This document shows positions 33,637 to 42,165 of a DNA stretch of 64,000 bases, piece by piece. The notes under the pieces were generated by a model. It did not search any database and had not been told where the DNA came from. It worked only from the letters and a program-made list of their open reading frames with translations. This DNA comes from Syntrophobacterales bacterium. Lineage in GTDB: Bacteria > Desulfobacterota > Desulfobaccia > Desulfobaccales > 0-14-0-80-60-11. The position numbers and the translations under genes were made by a program. Positions within the stretch are counted from its first letter, which is position 1. Every line of letters starts with the position of its first letter. Location: NCBI GenBank assembly GCA_023512475.1, contig JAILZL010000006.1, positions 1 to 64,000 on the forward strand, read 5' to 3'.

Positions 33637-34614
33637 ATGGAAAATGCTGCTGATCTGGTGCGCCGTATCCTCTCCGGGGAAGTCAGGGCCGCGGCCCGCC
33701 TCATGCGGGATCTGGACGACGGCATCCCCGCAGCCCGGGAGGTGCTGAAGCACCTCTACCCCCACAGCGGCCGGGCCCACATCGTCGGCCTCACCGGCTC
33801 CCCGGGAGTGGGGAAAAGCACTCTCACCGACCGTCTCATCCAGCATCTCCGGGCCCAAGGCAGGACCGTGGGGGTGGTGGCGGTGGATCCCACCAGCCCC
33901 TTCTCCGGCGGGGCCATTTTGGGGGACCGCATCCGCATGCAGCGCCATGCCACCGATGAGGGGGTCTTCATCCGCTCCCTGGCCACCCGGGGGCACTTCG
34001 GCGGCCTCACGGCCTCGGCCCGGGCGGTGATCACCGTGCTGGACGCCATGGGGAAGGATTATATCCTGGTGGAGACCGTGGGGGTGGGCCAGGACGAGGT
34101 GGAGGTCGCCGCCACCGCCGACACCACCGTGGTGGTCACCGTGCCGGGGCTGGGCGACGACATCCAGGCCCTGAAAGCGGGGCTCCTGGAGGTGGCGGAC
34201 ATCCTGGTGGTGAACAAGGCCGACCGGGAGGGCGCGGAGCGCACCGTCCAGGACCTGCTCCTCATGGTGGACATGCGCCGCAGCGGCAAGGAGCCCGGTG
34301 GCTGGATACCCCAGGTCATCCGCACCCAGGCCAAGGAGGATCTCGGCACGGAGGAGCTTCTGGCCGCCATCGAGGAGCACCGGCGGTATCTCACCCAGGC
34401 CGGCGGCGCGGCCCTGCAGGCGGCACGGCGGGAGCGGCTGCGCCAGGAATTCCTGGAGCTGCTCAAGGAAGGGGTGGCCGACCTGCTTCACCGGCGCCTC
34501 CTCAAGGACGGCCGTCTGGAGCAGATCCTGGACGATATCCAGGCCCGGCGCACCGACCCCTACAGCGCCAGCGAGGCGGTGGTGGCCCGGCTGGCCGCTT
34601 CCTGTCCGGAATGA
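33637..34614 (+). CDS. meaB: Methylmalonyl-CoA mutase-associated GTPase
   Basis: A 325-residue G3E-family P-loop GTPase that protects and reloads adenosylcobalamin in methylmalonyl-CoA mutase. Motifs: Walker A GLTGSPGVGKSTLTDRLIQHL near 51, VDPTSPFSGGAILGDRIRM near 80, ETVGVGQDEVEVA (switch/Walker B) near 148, VNKAD (guanine specificity) near 194, and a C-terminal helical dimerisation arm. GAGGTAAGCG lies upstream of ATG 33637. The mutase itself is not in the window; its presence fits the large cobalamin locus nearby. Confidence 0.93.
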   Translation: MENAADLVRRILSGEVRAAARLMRDLDDGIPAAREVLKHLYPHSGRAHIVGLTGSPGVGKSTLTDRLIQHLRAQGRTVGVVAVDPTSPFSGGAILGDRIRMQRHATDEGVFIRSLATRGHFGGLTASARAVITVLDAMGKDYILVETVGVGQDEVEVAATADTTVVVTVPGLGDDIQALKAGLLEVADILVVNKADREGAERTVQDLLLMVDMRRSGKEPGGWIPQVIRTQAKEDLGTEELLAAIEEHRRYLTQAGGAALQAARRERLRQEFLELLKEGVADLLHRRLLKDGRLEQILDDIQARRTDPYSASEAVVARLAASCPE

Positions 34615-34683
34615 GGCGCTCCCACCCCGCCCAGGCCCCTGCCCTCTCCGTTGCCGGGCAGAAGCGGGGGGGCCTTTTGCCCC

Positions 34684-36090
34684 TCAGACGCCGCCCCGCC
34701 GCCTGAGAGTCGCCAGGGCCTCCAGATGGGGGGTGTGGGGAAAGAAGTCAAAGGCCTGGGCCGTTTCCACCTCAAAGGTCCCGCTCAGCCGGGCCAGGTC
34801 CCGGGCCAGGGTGGCGGGGTGGCAGGACACCACGAGGAGACGCCGGGGGGCCAGCTCCGTGAGGAGGGCGCTGACCGCCGAATCCAGCCCCGCCCGGGGC
34901 GGGTCGGCGATGACCACCTCCGGCCGGGGGAAGGAGGGATCGGCCAGGGCGGCCCTCAGGGTCCGGGCCAGGTCCCCGGCCACAAAACGGCAGTTGTCCC
35001 GGCGGTTCAGACGGGCATTGGTGCGGGCGTCCGCCACGGCGACGGCCGAGAGCTCAAAGCCCACCACCTGCCGCACCCGGGGGGCCAGGGCCAGGGCGAT
35101 GCCGCCGGCGCCGCAGTACAGGTCCCAGACCACCTCCCGGCCGGTGAACTCCCCCCGCTCCCGGAGGGCGTCATACAACAGCTCCGCCGCCTCAGGGTTG
35201 GGCTGCAGGAAGGATTCCGGGGAAACCCGGAGGCGGACACCCGCCAGCTCCTCTTCCAGATACCCCGGGCCGGCGAGGATGCGCCCGGGGGGTGGCTGCG
35301 GCCGGGGGCGGCCGGGATAGTGCGAGTGGGCCAGGGTGGTGAGATCGGGAGCCAGGCGGCAAAGCTCCTCCGCCAGCCGGGCGAGGAGCTGAGGCCTTGC
35401 CTGCCCGGCGGTGAGGAGATGGAGGAGCTTCTGGCCGGTGCGTTTGCCCTCCCGCACCACCACGGCATGCACCACCCCCTGGCCGGTGCGGCGGTCATAG
35501 GCCGTCAGTCCCAGGCGGCGGCAGAGGTCCCGGGTTTCCAGGACCAGGGTCATGGCCCCGGGCGACAGGAGATGGCATTCCGCCACCGGGAAGATCTCCC
35601 CCGGCGCGTCGTGGCGGTGCAGGCCCAGGATGAGGCCGCCCTCTGCCGGCCCGCCCGGCGCGCCGGCAAAGGTCATCTTGTTGCGGTAGTGGCGCTCCCG
35701 GGGCGAGGGGACGGGATCCAGAAATTCCCGGGGGGCCACCTTGCCCAGGTGCCGCAGACACTCCTTAAGATGCCGCCCCTTCCAGCGCACCTGCTCCGCA
35801 TAGCTCAGATGCTGCCAGCGGCAGCCGCCGCAGACCCCGAAATGCCGGCAGAAAGGGGGGGTATAATGGGGGGACTCCTGAAGGACGGCCAGGACCCGGG
35901 CCTCGAGATGGCGCCGGTGCCGGCGGGTGATCTGCACCCGCAGCCGTTGGCCGGGCAGGGCCTGGTCCACGAACACGGCCAGCCCTCCCACCCGGGCGAC
36001 AGCCTGACCGCCGTAGGCCAGCCGGTCCGGAGTGAGCTCCAGCTCGGCGCCGGGGTCCAGGCACACTGCGGGGTCAGGGGGCGGGGTCAT
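34684..36090 (-). CDS. TrmA/RlmD-family RNA uracil-C5 methyltransferase
   Basis: A 468-residue SAM-dependent enzyme. Domains: N-terminal TRAM-like OB fold (about 10-70), a [4Fe-4S] site CRHFGVCGGCRWQHL near 80-95, a central domain, and a Rossmann methyltransferase domain with VWDLYCGAGGIALALA (SAM motif) near 335, VIADPPRAGLDSAV near 400 and the catalytic cysteine in VVSCHPATLARDL near 430 (most relatives have SCNP, here His replaces Asn). Likely target is U1939 or U747 of 23S rRNA, not separable from sequence. Start ATG 36090 was chosen; no good ribosome-binding site is visible. Confidence 0.88.
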   Translation of the reverse strand: MTPPPDPAVCLDPGAELELTPDRLAYGGQAVARVGGLAVFVDQALPGQRLRVQITRRHRRHLEARVLAVLQESPHYTPPFCRHFGVCGGCRWQHLSYAEQVRWKGRHLKECLRHLGKVAPREFLDPVPSPRERHYRNKMTFAGAPGGPAEGGLILGLHRHDAPGEIFPVAECHLLSPGAMTLVLETRDLCRRLGLTAYDRRTGQGVVHAVVVREGKRTGQKLLHLLTAGQARPQLLARLAEELCRLAPDLTTLAHSHYPGRPRPQPPPGRILAGPGYLEEELAGVRLRVSPESFLQPNPEAAELLYDALRERGEFTGREVVWDLYCGAGGIALALAPRVRQVVGFELSAVAVADARTNARLNRRDNCRFVAGDLARTLRAALADPSFPRPEVVIADPPRAGLDSAVSALLTELAPRRLLVVSCHPATLARDLARLSGTFEVETAQAFDFFPHTPHLEALATLRRRGGV

Positions 36091-36151
36091 GGCTGAAGGG
36101 AGGGGGCCCGTCCCGGCCAACCCGGGCCCGCACCCCTGCCGGGAGGCGGAA

Positions 36152-36709
36152 GTGCAGGACGATGCTGACCAGCGGTTGACGTCCCGGGACCACTTGGGCG
36201 CCCTCTACATTTACACCGGCGACGGCAAAGGCAAGACCACCGCCGCCTTGGGGGAGGCCCTCCGGGCCGTGGGCCGGGGGCTGAAGGTATGCGTGCTGCA
36301 ATTCCTCAAAGGTCGGCAGACGGGGGAAGTCGTGGCCGCCCCCCGGCTGGCCCCGGAGCTGAGGCTGGTGCTCCTGGGCCGCCCCGGCCGGATGAACCTC
36401 AAGGCCCCGGCACCCGCCGATCTGGCCCGGCTGGCCGCCGGCTGGGACCTGGCCCGCCGCCTCATCACCTCCGGGGACTATGATCTGGTGGTGCTGGATG
36501 AAATCAACCCGGTGCTGGACGCCGGTCTCATCCCCCTGGAGGAGGCCCTGGCGGTCTTTCAGGGACGCCCCCCGGGGATGACCCTCATCCTCACCGGCCG
36601 CCGGGCGCCTGCGGCCCTCATCGCCGCCGCCCGGGTGGTCACGGAGATGCACCCGGTGAAGCACTACTTCCAGGGCGGCCTCCGGGCCCGCCGGGGCATC
36701 GAGTGGTAA
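36152..36709 (+). CDS. cobO: Cob(I)yrinic acid a,c-diamide adenosyltransferase
   Basis: A 185-residue ATP:corrinoid adenosyltransferase of the CobA/CobO/BtuR family, which adds the 5'-deoxyadenosyl ligand. P-loop YTGDGKGKTTAALGEALRAVGRG near 22-44, then VCVLQFLKGRQTGE, and DYDLVVLDEINPVLDAGLI near 107. Start GTG 36152 is preferred: GGGAGG lies 5 bp upstream and it gives a normal length. An ATG at 36089 in the same frame would overlap the divergent methyltransferase start and add 21 residues of unrelated sequence. The gene converges with the cob operon end (cbiB stop 36725), 15 bp away. Confidence 0.9.
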   Translation: MQDDADQRLTSRDHLGALYIYTGDGKGKTTAALGEALRAVGRGLKVCVLQFLKGRQTGEVVAAPRLAPELRLVLLGRPGRMNLKAPAPADLARLAAGWDLARRLITSGDYDLVVLDEINPVLDAGLIPLEEALAVFQGRPPGMTLILTGRRAPAALIAAARVVTEMHPVKHYFQGGLRARRGIEW

Positions 36710-36724
36710 CCTCCCCTTTACGCC

Positions 36725-37699
36725 TTACCGCCACCCGCAGCCCAGCAGGCCCCAGACGCCGGCCCCGGCCAGCCCCAGTCCCAGGGCGGTGAGCCCCGCC
36801 ATGCTCAGGGAGACGGCATACAGGAGGCGCACCGCCTGGCGGTAGTGCCCCGCATCCACGGGCCGCGGCCCCGCATCGCCGATGGAGGGCTTGTCCACCT
36901 GCTCACCGAAATACACCGCCGGGCCCCCCAGCTGCACCCCCAGCGCCCCGGCCAGGGCCGCCTCGGGCCGGCCGGCATTGGGACTGCTGGCCTTGTGGCC
37001 GTCCCGGGCCAGAATCCGCCGGGCTCCGGGGCCGTCCAGCCCCAGGGGCCCGGCCCAGAGCACCACCAGCCCAGCCGTCAGCCGGGCCGGCAGGAAGTTC
37101 AGCACGTCGTCCGCCCGGGCCGCCACCCGGCCGAACTTCAGATAGCGGGTATTCTTATACCCCACCATGCTGTCCAGGGTGTTGGCTGTCTTGTACAGGG
37201 CCAGCCCTGGCAGGCCAAGGAGCAGGAGATAAAACATGGGCGCCACGATGCCGTCCGAGAGGTTCTCCGCCACCGTCTCCAGCACCGCCCGGCGCACCTC
37301 CGCCGGGGAGAGGTGGGCCGTCTCCCGCCCCACTATGCGGCTGAGCCAGAAGCGGGCGGCGTCCAGATCCCCGGCCGCCAGGGCTTCTTCCACCCGCAGG
37401 CTTTCCAGGTGCAGGCTGCGGGTGGCCAAGCCGGCATAGCACAGATACGCCGCCGCCAGAAATTGGACTGCATCCGGCAGTCCGGGCAGAACCAGGCAGA
37501 GCAGCACCACCGGCGCCAGCGCCCCGGCCTGCACCGCCAGCCAGAAGCTCAGCCCGGCGGCCACCGTGGGCTGATAAAACCGGCTCTCCGCGGCCCCAAT
37601 GAGCCGACCGATGAGGCGCACCGGATGCGGCCAGGCGGGAGGGTCGCCCACCACCAGGTCCAGGGCGTAGCCCGCCAGAAAGGGCCAGGCCAGGTTCAC
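36725..37699 (-). CDS. cbiB: Adenosylcobinamide-phosphate synthase
   Basis: A 324-residue membrane protein that attaches aminopropanol (phosphate) to adenosylcobyric acid. Typical CbiB/CobD segments: GYALDLVVGDPPAWPHPVRLIGRLI at the start, RFWLSRIVGRETAHLSPAEVRRAVLETVAENLSDGIVAPMFY near 118-160, YKTANTLDSMVGYKNTRYLKFGR near 170 and NAGRPEAALAGALGVQLGGPAVYFG near 245. Several transmembrane helices are visible. The start overlaps the stop of the upstream aminotransferase gene by 4 bp (37696-37699, ATGA). Last gene of the cobalamin operon. Confidence 0.94.
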   Translation of the reverse strand: MNLAWPFLAGYALDLVVGDPPAWPHPVRLIGRLIGAAESRFYQPTVAAGLSFWLAVQAGALAPVVLLCLVLPGLPDAVQFLAAAYLCYAGLATRSLHLESLRVEEALAAGDLDAARFWLSRIVGRETAHLSPAEVRRAVLETVAENLSDGIVAPMFYLLLLGLPGLALYKTANTLDSMVGYKNTRYLKFGRVAARADDVLNFLPARLTAGLVVLWAGPLGLDGPGARRILARDGHKASSPNAGRPEAALAGALGVQLGGPAVYFGEQVDKPSIGDAGPRPVDAGHYRQAVRLLYAVSLSMAGLTALGLGLAGAGVWGLLGCGWR

Positions 37700-38793
37700 G
37701 CCGCCGCCTCCCGCAGGACCTCCGCCAGGGCCGCCGCCAGCCGGTCATTGTCCTCGGGGCGGCGCACCGCCACCCGGACAAAACCCTCGTCCAGCCCGGG
37801 AAAATTGCTGGCATCCCGGATGATCAGTCCCCGGAGCAGCAGGCGGCGGCGCAGGTCCGCGGCCGTGAGCCCCGGGGTGGTGATCCTCAGCAGCAGGTAA
37901 TTGGCCGCCGACGGGAACACCTGCAGTCCCGGCAAGGCGGAAAGCTGCCTAAAGAAACGCTCCCGGGCCGCTCGCACCATCTCCCGGCTGCGGACCATGA
38001 AGTCCCGGTCCTTCAGGCAAGCCCGCCCCGCGGCCTGGGCCAGGGTGCTCACCGACCAGGGCTCCTGCACCGCCGCCAGCCGGGCGACCAGCTCCGGGGC
38101 CGCCAGGAGGTACCCCAGGCGGATGCCGGGGAGGCCGAAAAATTTGGTGAAGGACCGCAGGATCATAAGCCGGGGCATCCGGGCCAGCTCGGTTTTGAGG
38201 GAGGCCTCCTCCACGAAATCAATAAAGGCCTCATCCAGGACCACCCGCGCGCCCCGGGCGCTGAGGCGCCGGACCGCCGCCACCATCTCCTGAAGGGAGA
38301 GCAGGGCGCCGCTGGGGCTGGCGGGGTTGGCCAGAAAGACCAGGTCCGCCTCTCCCGGATCAACGGGCTCCCTTAGGGTGAAGCCGTCGGCTGCGGCGGT
38401 ATAATGCCAGTGCACCTCGGCTCCCGCCGCCTGGAGGGCCTTGTGGTATTCGCTGAAGGCCGGCGCCACGATGAGCCCCCGCCGGGGCCGAAGCGTCCGG
38501 GGCAGGAGGTAGATGAGCTCGGTGGAGCCATTGCCCACCAGGATCTCGTCCGGGCTGAGGCCGTGGTAGGCGGCCAGCTCCTCCCGGAGGGCCGTGCAGC
38601 GCCGGTCCGGATAATGCACCACTTCGGCCAGGGCTGCCGCCAGGGCCGCCGGCAGCCCCGGCGGAAACCCCAGGGGATTGATGCTGGCGGAAAAATCCAC
38701 CAGCTCCCCCGGGGATCGGCCCAGCTCCCGGGCAATGCCGTAAATGTCCCCGCCGTGCTCCGGCACGGTGCGGGCCGGGGGCATGCTCGTCAT
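37696..38793 (-). CDS. cobD: Threonine-phosphate decarboxylase (L-threonine-O-3-phosphate)
   Basis: A 365-residue PLP enzyme of the HisC-like fold-type I group that makes (R)-1-aminopropan-2-yl phosphate for the nucleotide loop. Motifs: HGGDIYGIARELGRSPGELVDFSASINPLG at the N-terminus (characteristic of CobD), VGNGSTELIYLLPR near 85, VLDEAFIDFVEE near 188, and the Schiff-base lysine in RSFTKFFGLPGIRLGYLLA near 212. Its position between cbiP and cbiB, with 4-bp overlaps at both ends, separates it from histidinol-phosphate aminotransferase. Confidence 0.93.
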   Translation of the reverse strand: MTSMPPARTVPEHGGDIYGIARELGRSPGELVDFSASINPLGFPPGLPAALAAALAEVVHYPDRRCTALREELAAYHGLSPDEILVGNGSTELIYLLPRTLRPRRGLIVAPAFSEYHKALQAAGAEVHWHYTAAADGFTLREPVDPGEADLVFLANPASPSGALLSLQEMVAAVRRLSARGARVVLDEAFIDFVEEASLKTELARMPRLMILRSFTKFFGLPGIRLGYLLAAPELVARLAAVQEPWSVSTLAQAAGRACLKDRDFMVRSREMVRAARERFFRQLSALPGLQVFPSAANYLLLRITTPGLTAADLRRRLLLRGLIIRDASNFPGLDEGFVRVAVRRPEDNDRLAAALAEVLREAAA

Positions 38794-40313
38794 TTCCTGA
38801 TCATCTCCCGGATGGCGCCAAGATCCAGGTGCTGGCGCAAGGCGTCCGCCAGACGGTTGAACTGCTCTTCCTGAAAAGCCTGGAAGGAGTCCGACCCCGG
38901 AGTCAGCCGGCGGCCCCGCTCCCGGGCCAGACCCGCCAGGTAGGCCCGCCGGAAGCCGTCGGAGTCGAAAAGCCCGTGGAGATACGTGCCGGCAATCCGG
39001 CCGTCGGGGCTCTGCCAGCCCTCCAGGCCGGGGGCGGGCCGGCCGTTCACCGCCACCAGAGCGAAAAGCGGGGTTCCGGGTCCCTGGGCTTCGGTCACCC
39101 CCATGTGGATCTCATAGGCCGTCACCGCAGCCCCCCGGGCCTCCCCGGTGAGGGCCCTCGCCTCCACCTGGGTCATGGTCTTCTCCCCGGCCATGGTGGT
39201 GCGGACCGGCAGCAGCCCCAGCCCCGGAGCCTTCTGGCCCGGCGGACCTTCCACCCCCAGGGGATCATAGACCTCCAGCCCCAGCATCTGATAGCCACCG
39301 CAGACCCCCAGGACATGCCCCCCCGCCTGGGCGAACGCCGTCAGCTGCCGGGCCAGTCCCGTCTCCCTCAGGTAGGCAAGGTCGGCGAGGGTGTTTTTGC
39401 TGCCTGGCAGGATGATCAGGTCGGCCTCCTCCAGCTCCTCGGGGGCCTCCAGGTAGCGCAGGGCCACCCCCGGCTCCCGCTCCAGGGGGTCGAAATCGGT
39501 GTAATTGGAAATGTGGGGCAGCCGTATCACCCCCACCCGCAGGCGGTCGTCGTCCGGCCAGCCCCGCCCCGCCGCGGCCCGTTTGCGGGCCAAGGCGACG
39601 CTGTCCTCCTCCGGCAGGGCCAGATCGGAAAGATAGGGCAGCACCCCCAAAACCGGCCGCCGGGTGCGCCGGGCGATGATCTCCACCCCCTCGGCGAACA
39701 GGGCCGGATCGCCCCGGAATTTGTTGATGATGAACCCCCGCAGCCTGCGCCGCTCCGCCGGGGTCAGGAGATGAAAGGCCCCGATGGTGGCGGCAAAGAC
39801 CCCGCCCCGCTCGATATCCGCCACCAGCAGCACCTGGGCGTCCGCCCGCCGGGCCATGGCAAAATTCACCAGGTCGTGGGCCTTGAGGTTGAGCTCCACG
39901 GCGCTGCCGGCCCCCTCCAGAATGATGAGCTCAGACCGCGCCGCCAGACGCCGGAAGCTCTCCATGACCCGCCTCAGGAGCCGGGGTTTGAGGCGGTAGT
40001 AGTCCCGGGCGCTGAAGTTCCCCAGCACCCGGCCCTGCACGATGACTTGGGACCCCACGTCGGAGCTGGGCTTGAGGAGAATGGGGTTCATGTCCACGTG
40101 GGGGTCCAGCCCGGCCGCCCGGGCCTGCACCACCTGCGCCCGGCCCATCTCCCCGCCGTCCGCAGTGATGAAGCTGTTCAAGGCCATGTTCTGCGCCTTG
40201 AAGGGCGCCACCTTGACCCCCTCCTGGGCGAACACCCGGCAGAGGCCCGCCACCAGGATGCTTTTGCCCACATCCGAACCGGAACCCAGAACCATCAGGG
40301 GGCGGAATTTCAC
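38790..40313 (-). CDS. cbiP: Cobyric acid synthase
   Basis: A 507-residue glutamine-dependent amidase (CobQ/CbiP) that amidates four side chains of adenosylcobyrinic acid a,c-diamide. N-terminal P-loop MVLGSGSDVGKSILVAGLCRVF, FKAQNMALNSFITADGGEMGRAQVVQARAAG near 38-68, LEGAGSAVELNLKAHDLVNFA near 130; C-terminal class I-like amidotransferase domain with LPGSKNTLADLAYLRE near 300, the nucleophile in VLGVCGGYQMLG near 340, and GTYLHGLFDSDGFRRAYL near 450. Overlaps cbiH and cobD by 4 bp each. Confidence 0.95.
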   Translation of the reverse strand: MKFRPLMVLGSGSDVGKSILVAGLCRVFAQEGVKVAPFKAQNMALNSFITADGGEMGRAQVVQARAAGLDPHVDMNPILLKPSSDVGSQVIVQGRVLGNFSARDYYRLKPRLLRRVMESFRRLAARSELIILEGAGSAVELNLKAHDLVNFAMARRADAQVLLVADIERGGVFAATIGAFHLLTPAERRRLRGFIINKFRGDPALFAEGVEIIARRTRRPVLGVLPYLSDLALPEEDSVALARKRAAAGRGWPDDDRLRVGVIRLPHISNYTDFDPLEREPGVALRYLEAPEELEEADLIILPGSKNTLADLAYLRETGLARQLTAFAQAGGHVLGVCGGYQMLGLEVYDPLGVEGPPGQKAPGLGLLPVRTTMAGEKTMTQVEARALTGEARGAAVTAYEIHMGVTEAQGPGTPLFALVAVNGRPAPGLEGWQSPDGRIAGTYLHGLFDSDGFRRAYLAGLARERGRRLTPGSDSFQAFQEEQFNRLADALRQHLDLGAIREMIRK

Positions 40314-41098
40314 GGTCCGGTCCCCCCTTCGGCCAGGACGTATTTGTCCCGGTAGCCCCGGGGCGTGATCAGATACCCGCCATAGATGAAGCTGCGGGAA
40401 TTCCCCACGATCACCATGGTCTGCATGTCCACCGGATGGCTGAGCATCTCCCCCAGGGTGGTGAGAATGACCTCCTCGCCCGCCCGCATGGCCCGGCGCA
40501 CGATGCCCACCGGAGTCCCGGGGGCTCTGGCCGCCAACAGCAGCCGCTGCACCGCCGCCAGCTGCCAGTCCCGCCTCTTGCTGAGGGGATTGTAGAGGGC
40601 CAGGACGAAATCAGCGGCCGCCGCGGCCCGGACCCGTTTTTCAATGATCTCCCAGGGGGTCAGCAGATCGCTTAGGGAAATGGCGCAGAAATCGTGCATC
40701 AACGGCGCGCCCAGGAGTGCCGCGGCCGCGGTCATGGCCGGCACCCCGGGAATGACCTCCAGGTACAGGTCCACCGGGCCCGGATCCCCGGGGGGCGCCA
40801 CCTTCAGTTCCTGAGCTGCGGCAAGCTCCAGGATGACCCCCGCCATGCCGTACACGCCGGCGTCCCCGCCGGAGACCAGGGCCACCCGGGCACCGCCTTG
40901 GGCCCGGGCCAGGGCCAGGCGGCCCCGGGCCAGCTCCTGCTTCATGGCCCCGGCCACCACCTCCCGCCCCGCCAGCAGGGGGGCGATGAGCTCCAGGTAG
41001 GTCTGATAGCCCACCACCACCTGGGCCGCCTCCAGGGCGCTGCGGGCCCGAGGGGTCAGGTGTTCCAGGGCCCCGGGCCCCAGGCTGACGACGCTCAG
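40310..41098 (-). CDS. cbiH: Cobalt-precorrin-3B C17-methyltransferase, probable CTG start
   Basis: A 262-residue SAM-dependent ring-contraction methyltransferase. VVSLGPGALEHLTPRARSAL near the start is the family P-loop-like motif, followed by VALVSGGDAGVYGMAGVILE near 80, VIPGVPAMTAAAALLGAPLMHDFCAISLSDLLTPW near 118 and LALYNPLSKRRDWQL near 165. The only start giving a normal N-terminus is CTG 41098, which overlaps the cbiG stop as CTGA (41095-41098); no ATG, GTG or TTG occurs nearby in frame. Overlap with cbiP is also 4 bp. Confidence 0.9.
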   Translation of the reverse strand: MSVVSLGPGALEHLTPRARSALEAAQVVVGYQTYLELIAPLLAGREVVAGAMKQELARGRLALARAQGGARVALVSGGDAGVYGMAGVILELAAAQELKVAPPGDPGPVDLYLEVIPGVPAMTAAAALLGAPLMHDFCAISLSDLLTPWEIIEKRVRAAAAADFVLALYNPLSKRRDWQLAAVQRLLLAARAPGTPVGIVRRAMRAGEEVILTTLGEMLSHPVDMQTMVIVGNSRSFIYGGYLITPRGYRDKYVLAEGGTGP

Positions 41099-42165
41099 GG
41101 TTCCCGGGCCACCGCCAGGGTGAGGTGGGGGCCCTTCACTTTGGGCACGAGGAGTCTGCCCCCCGCCGCTCTCAGGGCCGCGGCCTCGGCCACGCTGGGG
41201 GTCCCCAGATGCCGGGCCGCCACCGCCGAGGGGTTGGGAGCGCGCACCTCCGCCAAATCCGCCGCGGTGAACCATAAAAACTCCCCTCCCAGACGCCGGG
41301 CAGCCTCCCGGAGCCCGGGTTCATCCTTGCGGGCCGCCACCGTGGCCATGGCCCGCAGACAAGCCAGGGACAGCTTCTCCCGGGAAAAGATCTCCCGGAT
41401 CAACCCTTCCACCGCCTCGGCCGCAATCCCCCGATGACACCCCACCCCCACCGTCAGGATCCGGGGCCTCAGTCGCACCCAGTCCGGGGGCCAGCGGTGT
41501 TCCCGGCAGCCCACGTAGACCCCGGGGCCGGGCCGGGTCAGCGCCTGGCTGAGGTCGGCCTCCGGGAGGAAACACTCCGGATGCGCCGCGGTCAGCGTCG
41601 CCAGCCGCGCCTCGGGGTCCACCAGGGTCACCGGTTCGCCGGCCAGAAGCGCCATGGAGACAGCCCGCACCGCCGCCAGGTTTTCCAGCCGGAGACCCAG
41701 GCGGGGCGCCAGGGCGTCCAGCGCCGGGAGGCCGGCCACATCCGTGGCGGTGGTGATGACCGGGGTGCCTCCCAAAACCGCGGCCACCTGCCGGGCCAGG
41801 TCGTTGGCCCCCCCCAGATGCCCGGACAGCAGGCTGACGGCGAAACGCCCCCCCTCATCCACCACCACCACCGCCGGGTCGGCGGCTTTGTCCTGCAGCA
41901 GGGGGGCGAGGGTGCGCACCACAATCCCCGCCGCCATGATGCAGACCAGGTTTTCCCGGCGGGCAAAGGCTTCATGGGCCACCTCGGCAAAGCGGCTGAA
42001 ACCGTGGCAGCCCGGCTCCCCGGCGGCCAGGTGTTCCGGCAGCCAGCAGGCCGCGCCGGGGAGTCCCCCGGCCAGCCGCCGGGCCAGCGCTGCGCCCCGG
42101 GGCGTCAGGGCCACCACCCTCAGGGGCCGGGGGTTGTCAGGTCCAGGAGCCGGAGCCGGGGGCAT
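41095..42165 (-). CDS. cbiG: Cobalt-precorrin 5A hydrolase
   Basis: A 356-residue enzyme that opens the delta-lactone and releases acetaldehyde in the oxygen-independent pathway. Visible: central domain NLVCIMAAGIVVRTLAPLLQDKAADPAVVVVDE near 70-103 and SLLSGHLGGANDLARQVA near 110-127, and the C-terminal CbiG domain LTVGVGCHRGIAAEAVEGLI near 240 and PHLTLAVAREP at the end. Its presence marks the early-cobalt (anaerobic) route. No Shine-Dalgarno is visible before ATG 42165. The upstream 626 bp carry an AT-rich patch and repeat copy B. Confidence 0.92.
   Translation of the reverse strand: MPPAPAPGPDNPRPLRVVALTPRGAALARRLAGGLPGAACWLPEHLAAGEPGCHGFSRFAEVAHEAFARRENLVCIMAAGIVVRTLAPLLQDKAADPAVVVVDEGGRFAVSLLSGHLGGANDLARQVAAVLGGTPVITTATDVAGLPALDALAPRLGLRLENLAAVRAVSMALLAGEPVTLVDPEARLATLTAAHPECFLPEADLSQALTRPGPGVYVGCREHRWPPDWVRLRPRILTVGVGCHRGIAAEAVEGLIREIFSREKLSLACLRAMATVAARKDEPGLREAARRLGGEFLWFTAADLAEVRAPNPSAVAARHLGTPSVAEAAALRAAGGRLLVPKVKGPHLTLAVAREP

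Noticed and set aside
36089..36151. ATG start of cobO at 36089
   Set aside because: It overlaps the divergent methyltransferase start codon, has no ribosome-binding site and adds residues absent from the family; GTG 36152 has GGGAGG.
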